This document shows, one piece after another, positions 56,807 to 64,000 of a stretch of DNA of 64,000 bases; position 1 is the first letter of the stretch, and the number at the start of each line of letters is the position of its first letter. This DNA comes from Channallabes apus (Eukaryota; Chordata; Actinopteri; Siluriformes; Clariidae). The stretch is taken from assembly GCA_030522415.1 (NCBI GenBank), contig CM060131.1, forward strand, positions 2,056,501 through 2,120,500. The letters are read 5' to 3'. A program made the position numbers and the translations under genes. A model generated the notes under the pieces. The model was not told the DNA's origin and searched no databases. It saw only the letters and a list, made by a program, of their open reading frames with translations.

Positions 56807-56807
<1 letters not shown>

Positions 56808-57399
56808 CACGTGCAGTCTTTGCCCCTCAACAATAAAATGTAGCTATTAATCTCAATTTTGCTAAATAAAAGGATCTGGCTTGCATCAGTCACATGCCTG
56901 CCATTAACCAATGCTCGCCCTTGAGGGCAGAGCGCGCTCGTTACGAGCCGGGTACGAACACGCAAAGTGCACGCGCATTTTCTGCAGGCTGGGCGGTGCG
57001 GAGCTGGAGGAGAAGCAGGCAAATTAACTGGAAGGTGCAGACTGTAACAAAACAGTAAATAGGGTGTACAGCGCACACTATAGTCTATAACAACAAATGA
57101 ATTGAAATAAATGAGCGTGCTGTTATAAAACAGGTAATGTTTGTGCAACAGCGCGACAAACATTACCTGTCCTTTTATGAACTGCACAAGTAGTGGTGGT
57201 CATTAACTGCTAGCTAACTGGGTAAGGGGGTTACAGGGGGGTCTGTAGCTCTGTGTCCACCGTTTTAGGGAACATGTTTAGTTTTAAAGTAAGTTACAGT
57301 TTTATTTCACTAAAAGCCATCTAATATGGATATCCACATAATTATGGATTATTATATTTATGATATACAAAAACACTGTTTTTAAAGAAAATATATTAA

Positions 57400-58254
57400 G
57401 GTTGAATCCCATTTCTATTTTCTACCCCTTCCCCTACCCCTTCCCCTACCCTCGCCCCTTCCCCTTGTCCTTTGAAACGAAGTGGAAAGGGGAAGGGTTT
57501 AAATATTTCCCCTAAGAAATGGGACACCACTACAACACTGTTATATGTCATCATACGTTGTCGCTAGTTCCTAATGTTACGTTAAAGGACATGCGCCGAT
57601 GTTTATCACACATTGCAATAAGAGAGAGATTACTCACTCCCAAAGTTTTTTTGCGTCGTATTTCATCCCTATACATAATATAAATTACAAAACTGTGGTC
57701 ACGTTGCAATAAGTAAGAATAGTGTAAACACCGTTCATTTACATGTACACATATGGCCGTAAGGAAAACAAACAATGCGTTATCAAATGCTCGGCAAACT
57801 GCCGTGCTACTGAACTTTCATATTTGTTTGTAGCATGCAGTAAAGTGTATGTGACATAAAAGTATATATTTGTAATATCGTGCAATCGGTGCTATCCGCT
57901 AGCAAACTTTAGCGATTTTTTTGCAAACGTTTCTTTACAGAACATCACCATAAACACTAGACTAGACTAGAGGTAATATACATATAATGAAAACTTGTCA
58001 TAAAAATCTTTATTTATGGCAAAAATTTACATTTATGTCTCTGCTTACTCGAGTGAGCAGCCATGTTGAAAATTTCGCTTAGCCCTTCGTTTGAAGTGAG
58101 GTCCTGAAAAATCTTCGTTTGGAGGGCTATCTGGCCCTTCCCCTTCCCCCTACCCCTCCAACCAAAAGAGAAATGAGACACCCCTACCCCTTCACGTGAA
58201 CGCGCCAAACGGAGGGGTAGGGCTATGTGTAAGGGGTAGAAATGGGATTCAGCC
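57400..58254. mobile_element. Harbinger-like MITE, 855 bp
   Basis: Inverted ends GGTTGAATCCCATTTCT and GGCTGAATCCCATTTCT (one difference), flanked by TAA (57397-57399, 58255-58257). A 3-bp TWA duplication is characteristic of PIF/Harbinger. Both ends continue into runs of ccccttcccctacccc (57423-57465; 58134-58195). No transposase frame. Confidence 0.8.
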
Positions 58255-58624
58255 TAAGTAACAGATAATATTAGGTTTATATTTCAAATTAGATAAAATA
58301 CTGATTTTACAGCAGTAAAATTATTGTATCTCTACAGTTTAAACATTTAATAAGCACTGCATGTGCATGTTTGTGTGTTTTATGTGTACAGATTTTTTTA
58401 AATTATTACTAATAATATAATAATCAACAGCAACATTGTACGCCATCAGGTAAAAGATAGGCTACATTTGCTTTACATTTGCTCACACAGTATGATGCAA
58501 TTCCATATTATATTCGTTATGAATGTGAGTTGTTGTTATTCAGCATGTTCTATCTTTTTTAACTTTGAGCACCCGCCCCTTTAAACGTCTCTGCACGGCC
58601 CTGCACACACACACACACACATAT

Positions 58625-58801
58625 AGTTCATTCATGTCTTCTGATGATGGCGACACATTTTTTTGTTTTAAATAATATATGTTGGCATATTCACGAATCA
58701 CGACATTCGCATAGTTAACACTATCAGATAGCCTACTATCAGGAAATTTAATTAATTTCAAGACCATTTAAACCGAGGCATTGTCATGTCTTTCATTGTT
58801 T
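58625..58801 (+). repeat. Partial duplicate of the right-side segment of copy C
   Basis: gttcattcatgtcttctgat to cattgtcatgtctttcattg matches 59346-59520, 1893-2050 and 43375-43525. It shares the extra cagatagcctactatcagg string with 59346-59520 only, so the two arose by local duplication. Confidence 0.85.
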
Positions 58802-59345
58802 TGTAATGAATCTTTTTTCAAATGGAAACTGAAAACACAAAATAACCAGAGCTCTGCCGTCTATGCGAGAACAGACGGGATTCTGGAAACTAAAACAAAA
58901 AACTAAAGATGCTCTCGGGACTTATGGCTTTACTGAAGATTTATAGGAAGAGAGAGAGTAGAGTTTGTGCTTTGTGCACTTTAACCCGAGAGCGCGCGCT
59001 AAACTGATGCGTGTCGCTCTCCCTCACTCTCTCTCCAGTGTCTTAGACAGACAGAGGCTTGGGCTTTGCTTGTGTCTTCTCCAGCGCGCTTTGTCTTTGG
59101 CACTGACACCTTTTACTGGTGCGACCAAATGATCACACGGAGTGTCGCGGTATCACGACGCGGCCCGTTCTGAACAGTTTATGCGCGGCTCCAACCCTCG
59201 CACGAGTCGCGTCGTTCCATATATATCCACAAATACTTTAACAACATACACTTATCATGAATTGCATTTTATATGAATGTTACCTATGAGAAACGCACAC
59301 AAACACATACTTATATAATATATGCACAAACAAAAACATACACAT
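58802..59345. other. GC-rich segment between two repeat copies
   Basis: A block with gcgcgcgctaaactgatgcg, ctctccctcactctctctcc and cgcggtatcacgacgcggcc strings, unlike the AT-rich surroundings, 59000-59215 being richest. It may be a promoter/5' part of another element or an inserted gene fragment; no open frame supports coding. Confidence 0.35.
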
Positions 59346-60076
59346 TGTTAATTCATGTCTTCTGATGATGGCAACACATTTTTACGTTTTAAATAAAAAA
59401 TGTTGGCATATTCACGAATCAGGACATTTGCATAGTTAACACTATCAGATAGCCTACTATCAGGAAATTAAATTAATTTCAAGACCATTTAAACCGCGGC
59501 ATGGTCATGTCTTTCATTATTTTGTACCTGTTAAGACATTACAAAAACTATATAAGAAACTTTTAAAGCACGAATTTGGGCATCTCATTTCATCATTATG
59601 AAAATAACATGAAGTACATATACACACGTTCATTATGAAATATCTGTTGTAAAACAAAATAAAATTCATGTTTACTACAGCATTGGAAACAATATTGTTT
59701 TAGGTTAACGGTTAACCTTATACACAATTCATTTGTACTTTTAGATAAAGTCCTTCCATGCGCCATCTGGCGGATATTCAGTGAAGCACAACACATTTAT
59801 TTTAAATTCCTGAATGTTGCCTCCGGCAAGTTGCGGCACGCCGCGCGCTAAATTGCGGCCTCTCGCGGGAAAACACGCGCAGTTTTAAAGGCGACATCTG
59901 TATATGTAGTTGGGTTAGGGAATCCAAAAACACAGACAATAAACAAGGACAAAGAAATTACTAAAGCGTGTTGAAACCTCTCACCAATCGCCATGCACAC
60001 AAGTGACTGGAAGCAGCTCGCATGACCTTACATTTCAATCACCGCAAGGTGAGCTAGCATGATGTCAGTGCCTGTG

Positions 60077-60711
60077 TTAAGCTACATGGGAAGAGGAGCT
60101 CTGTTCAATCGAAACCCTTGGGTGCCACGACCTGCTCTCGCCAGTATCAGTTGATTTCTGGTTTTGTTCACAGGGGCTTGTCGCTGGATGACTCTGGCCA
60201 TGGTCGGCATGGGGCCAGTTCATTACAAGGTGGGGGACTGTAGTGCGATGGGTTTTTTTCTGGCAGGTGTCTTTCTCAGAGCCGAGAGAAAGCATGACGA
60301 GAGCACACTCAAGCATGCAAACCCTATCACCCATGTTAATTGGCTGTCGCATGTCCACTGCTTTTCTTATTTCCTTCAAATGATGCACGTTGGCGAAAGC
60401 TTCCACCCATTGAGAGGCGGCACTAGCTGGACTTCCTCGAACACGGGCGGTGTCACAAAGCGTGGCTTGGGCGGCGCACGGTTCTCTGGGTAGAATGGGT
60501 TTACATGGAGCCTAAGTCTTCCAGTAAAGTCAGAGCCTACACCAAGGCTAACAGGAGAGTCAGAGGCTACACTAAGGCTAACAGGAGACTGGTTGCTGGA
60601 GTTTGGCTTACCTGCTTCCTTCTCGAGCAAGGCGAGCTGTCTTTGGAATGATGTACCTTCTTTCATCAGGGTCTGCATACGCTTCCAGTTCTTTGCAGAA
60701 GATTTTTGCAA
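60077..60711 (-). CDS. Unrecognised reading frames, possibly one decayed gene
   Basis: Two minus-strand frames, 60711-60376 (111 aa) and 60406-60077 (109 aa), overlap. The first begins with a basic helical stretch (SAKNWKRMQTLMKEGTSFQR, QLALLEKEAGK), then a Ser/Val-rich part from a 33-bp DNA duplication (SPVSLSVASD, SPVSLGVGSD) and ends PPVFEEVQLVPPLNGWK. The second has PINMGDRVCMLECALVMLSL. I recognise no family. It may be a retroelement gag-like or accessory region on the strand opposite the gypsy element; equally it may be chance. Low support. Confidence 0.2.
60527..60590. repeat. 33-bp tandem duplication
   Basis: agagcctacaccaaggctaa caggagagtc is repeated as agaggctacactaaggctaa caggagactg. 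Two copies, three differences. Confidence 0.85.
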
Positions 60712-61111
60712 AGATTTTGGTACCTACACAGGGTGTAACATCTGCGTAGTGACACTAAACAGCTGAACAACTTCACTTTTCCATTTACCTCTGAGAAAAA
60801 AAGCTGTATTTTGTTTGTTCATATTTAGAATTTTTATAAGAGTACAAGAAGATTACTATAGCGTTATATTCCTGCAACAATTCTGAGCGCGGGGTTTGAC
60901 ATTTTGAGAGCAGACAAAGCACTCTATGCGCATGCAGTGTCCCCACTGCGCGCTCAACAGCTCGATACCGTGCATTGATTATAGAGGTCTCAATGCCATC
61001 ACAGTGAAATATAAGCACCCACTACCACTGGTCCCGGCCGCTATCGATCAACTCTGAGGCGCCTCCATCTTCACTAAACTCGATCTCCGCAGAGCTTATA
61101 ATCTCGTTCGT

Positions 61112-62914
61112 GTGCGTAAAGGGGATGAGTGTAAGACAGCGTTTAGCACCTCCTCTGGACATTATCAGTTTAATGTGATGTCGTATGGGCTGGTAAACGC
61201 TCCAGCGGTGTTTCAGGGGTTCATGAACGACGTGTTTCAGCGGGAAGTTGCATTTCTTGGCTACCGTATAGGGCCACTGGGGGTCGAGATGGAGAAAGCT
61301 AAGGTGGGGGCGGTAACCCAATGGCCGGAACCGCGGTCAGTAAAGGCGCTACAGAGCTTTCTCGGGTTTGCCAATTTTTACAGACGATTCATTCGTTACT
61401 TTAGCATTGACGTGAGAGGTACCGCCATGGAACTAAAGGGTAAACCCACTAAATTGAAAGCGTTCTCTGCAGAGGCAAGGGACGCTTTCACTAGGCTTAA
61501 AACCGCATTCACCACCGCACCAATCTTGCGACTTCCCGATCCTGGGAAGCCGTTTATAGTGGAAGTCGACGTGTCAGAGGTGGGGATAGGGGCAGTGCTA
61601 TCCCAACGACATGGGCAACCCGAGAAACTTCACCCCTGCACCTTTTTCTCTCGTAAACTGACACCTGCAGAGCAGAATTATGATATCGGTAACCGAGAAT
61701 TACTTGCAGTGAAAGCGGCATTAGAGGAGTGGAGACATTGGCTCGAGGGAGCCAGACACCCCTTCGTAGTGTTCACAGACCACCGAAATCTAGAATACAT
61801 CCAGCAAGCTAAAAGATTAAACACACGACAGGCACGCTGGTCATTGTTCTTTACGCGTTTCCGATTTCACATCACCTACCGGCCCGGCTCCAAAAATAAA
61901 AAGGCATTGTCACGATACTATTCTCCAGCACCGCCTGTTGAAAATCCTGAGCCTATTCTGCCCGCGCCGCTCGTGGTCGCCCCGGTGATGTGGGAACTGG
62001 ACGAGGAGGTCACTCGGCAGGTGCAAAATGAAACTGTGCCTTCCGAGTGTCCTCCAGATAGGGTCCCCGGGGGGCTGCGTGTGCGCGTAACGAGTCAGGC
62101 CCATACCAACGCGTCCACCGGACATCCCGGTGTAGCACGCACGTTTCTCAGTTTAAAACGGAAGTACTGGTGGCTGGGGATGAGGGAAACCGTAAAGAAC
62201 GTTGTTTCATCTTGTGCTGTCTGTGCAACCACAAAAACACTGCATAGCTTCCCCGCTGGTAAAATAATGCCCCTACCGACACTGAATCGGCCGTTGTCAC
62301 ACATAGCAGTAGACTTCGTCACGGAACTGCCGGTGTCTCAAGGGTACACTACCATCCTAGTGGTTGTGGACCGGTTTTCGAAAGGGTGTCGTTTCATCCC
62401 GTTTGGCTCCCTCCCTCCCGTATGCCAACCAGGTAACCGACGCCCTTTTTTCATCCGTGTTCCGCCACTATGGCATGCCCGACGATATAGTTTCCGATCG
62501 TGGTCCCCGATCGTGGCTTTCTTCCAGAAATTGGGGACCACAGTTAGCCTAACGTCGGGCTATCACCCCGAGTCGAATGGGCAGGCTGAGCGGATTGTCC
62601 AAGAACTCGGGAGGTATCTTCGGGCATACTGTAGCAGTAGGCAACACGAGTGGGCTGACTGGTTGCTTTGGGCAGAATACGCACAAAACTCTTTAGTTCA
62701 CTCCGCGACCGGCCTGACGCCCTTTCAGTGCACACTAGGGTACCAACCTCCACTATGCCCCTGGGATGCCATGCCCACCGAAGTGCCCATGGTGGATGAT
62801 TGGTTCAAAAAGGTGGAAAGAGTCTGGGGGGATGCAAACACATATCCCGAGCAGTGTCTCGGTTTAAAAAATTTGCCGATAGACGAAGGAAGGAAGCTCC
62901 TCCGCTCCAGGTAG
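61112..62914 (+). pseudogene. RT-RNase H-integrase polyprotein piece, 600 codons, RT core deleted
   Basis: Reads [39 protein letters not shown], then directly [20 protein letters not shown]: the ~50 residues holding YIDDILIYS are missing without loss of frame. RNase [48 protein letters not shown]. Integrase zinc domain [19 protein letters not shown]; first Asp in [14 protein letters not shown]. From 62395 to about 62515 the true integrase ([27 protein letters not shown], second Asp) is in another frame, and the main frame resumes with [20 protein letters not shown] (Glu). So two compensating shifts keep a long ORF while removing the catalytic Asp. Confidence 0.9.
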
Positions 62915-63323
62915 GCGATTGAGTGTGGCTCTCGACACGAGACCTCAAACTCAACCTCCCGTGCCGTAAGCTGTCCCCCCCGATATATTGGCCCTTTCAC
63001 TATACTAGCACAAATCAACTTTAATCTCCACGTTTAAACTCCAGTTACCACCACATATGCACATTAACCCTGTATTCCATGTGTCCCTTCTCAGGCCGGT
63101 GGTTCGGGGACCCCTAGACGAGGGCACAGCCGAGCCCTCGCTCCCTGGGGCTGTGGAGATCGAGGGCACTCCGGCGTTTAAGGTAACAAGACTGCTAGAC
63201 TCCCGGAGGAGGGGGGCCTCCCTCCAGTATCTGGTGGATTGGGAGGGTTACGGCCCGGAGGAGAGGAGCTGGGTCCCAGCCAAAGACATCCTAAGCCGCG
63301 AACTAATCACCACATTCCACTGA
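62915..63323 (+). pseudogene. Integrase C terminus with chromodomain
   Basis: In other frames 62905-63050 gives STRDLKLNLPCRKLSPRYIG and PFTILAQIN; from 63057 [15 protein letters not shown] continues to a chromodomain, [20 protein letters not shown] and [19 protein letters not shown], ending TTFH at 63323. Chromodomains at the integrase C terminus bind modified histones and steer insertion in chromoviruses. The link to the main frame is broken by shifts between 62914 and 63057. Confidence 0.9.
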
Positions 63324-63480
63324 GAACGGCCGGAGCGCCCGGCTCCTCGACCTCCGGGGCGACCCGCTCGTTGGCCGGACCACCCTGGTCGCGAGTCCCG
63401 ACCTCCTCAGGTATGACGTCGGGGTCGCCCAAAAGATCTGGGTCTCCGGACTACTGAGCCGCCACTTTGTCCCCCCCTAG

Positions 63481-64000
63481 TGTGTCGGTAATGTCTTGTC
63501 TTGTTAATCACAAATCACGTACACCTGTGTTCTACCCTCATGTGTGATTATTTAAGCCAGCCGAACCCGTAGTGCACCGTCCGTTCACTGTTGTTCTATG
63601 TCGTGAAGCATGTGTGAGCCTAAACCTCTCTGTCTGTGTGGATATTGCATCTGACTGTCTCCTCCCCAGCCGTGAACTCGGCCGAGTGGAGGAAAAGAAC
63701 TAGGAAGCGAAACTAAGAGGGAATTCCGTTCAAGTTCAAGGGGAAATGCCCGCCTCGCTAGAAGCGAGTCTGTGAGTTACGTCACGTTTGAAACACGCCA
63801 AGAATGTTCCTGGTAGGAGAGTGAACTGCCAGCGGCACCAGGAGGAGGAGGCCCAGTCAGAGTGTTTTTTGTTGTGTTTATTTGTGTTTTTTATTTACAC
63901 ATATTTTTTCAGTGCTGCGTCGTTCCAAGACGCCATCATAAAAGAAGAGTAAATAAAAGCACGATTACGAATTCCTGCGTCTGTGTCCGCTTTCACATAC
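63481..64000 (+). repeat. 3' LTR of the chromovirus-type element, edge unresolved
   Basis: LTR-like sequence starting about tgtgtcggtaatgtc after the coding region, with a TATA-like tatttaag (63548-63555) and AATAAA (63952-63957). The right end may be ...tttcaca near 63997 or lie beyond the window. No 5' LTR is available for comparison, so the start is a guess within some 30 bp. Confidence 0.55.

Larger units (their letters stand above)
59901..60954. other. Unassigned stretch with open frames of unknown meaning
   Basis: Between copy C and the gypsy element. It holds two adjoining minus-strand frames (see the 60077-60711 entry) and a short tandem duplication at 60527-60590. Not matched to a repeat elsewhere in the window. 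Confidence 0.4.
60955..64000 (+). mobile_element. Ty3/gypsy chromovirus-type element, 5' truncated
   Basis: Begins abruptly inside RT ([19 protein letters not shown]) at 60955, without gag, protease or 5' LTR, and continues through RNase H, integrase and chromodomain to an LTR-like region that runs to the window edge. One stop early in RT (GATCAACTCTGA, about 61054), a loss of the RT catalytic block, and paired frameshifts in integrase show it is dead. Confidence 0.88.

Noticed and set aside
60164..60493. 109-codon plus-strand frame
   Set aside because: Overlaps the minus-strand frames and has no motif; neither strand is well supported.

Overview
The window is vertebrate, almost certainly teleost, nuclear DNA. 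Long AT-rich stretches carry fish-type transposons: L2 and CR1/Rex1-like LINEs, Tc1 elements with IR/DR ends, a DIRS element, a tRNA-derived SINE, and sushi/chromovirus-type Ty3/gypsy elements. The only recognised host gene is split into small exons with GT/AG introns. A siluriform (catfish) source is a weak guess from SINE style. There are no bacterial operons, rRNAs or CRISPR arrays.

Layout. 1-2434: LTR-like scrap, a ~145-bp tandem repeat, and the right part of a TA-flanked DNA element carrying a tRNA-Gly-like sequence. 4283-5437: 5' part of a LINE (endonuclease). 5705-7823: a Tc1 end and a dead Tc1 copy. 9073-18125: a satellite-like repeat interrupted by a LINE (TGATT target duplication), itself interrupted by a decayed DIRS element that holds a SINE; part of the DIRS tyrosine recombinase is tandemly amplified. 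19180-22085: an old L2 remnant split by an apparently intact Tc1 element (340-aa transposase). 23982-26985: six in-phase minus-strand exons of the Ras exchange factor gene rasgrf1, with a TTAA-flanked MITE in one intron. 27866-32295: a decayed self-priming-type gypsy element. 32352-35580: Tc1 and LINE remnants.

36196-43913 is a large TA-flanked non-autonomous DNA element holding an L1-type LINE scrap, a ~700-bp palindrome and, at 39422-42632, a young LTR retrotransposon with 350-bp LTRs differing at one site, a GATGA target duplication and one long ORF that is mostly 10-residue repeats, with no recognisable gag, protease, RT or integrase. 44265-45760: two Tc1-superfamily fragments. 47183-53795: an old antisense LINE split by a full-length L2 (5,079 bp, TGTTT duplication) whose two ORFs share one frame separated by a single TGA. 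53895-59900: another TA-flanked element of the same family, hosting a Harbinger-like MITE. 60955-64000: a 5'-truncated chromovirus-type gypsy element with chromodomain and 3' LTR, lacking the RT catalytic block.

How the parts relate. Autonomous-looking elements (Tc1 at 19658, L2 at 47594) sit beside non-autonomous ones that would depend on others: the SINE on a LINE with a similar tail, the single-ORF LTR element on a self-priming gypsy. The strongest candidate for something undescribed is the 39422-42632 element. All family assignments come from reading motifs, without database searches.
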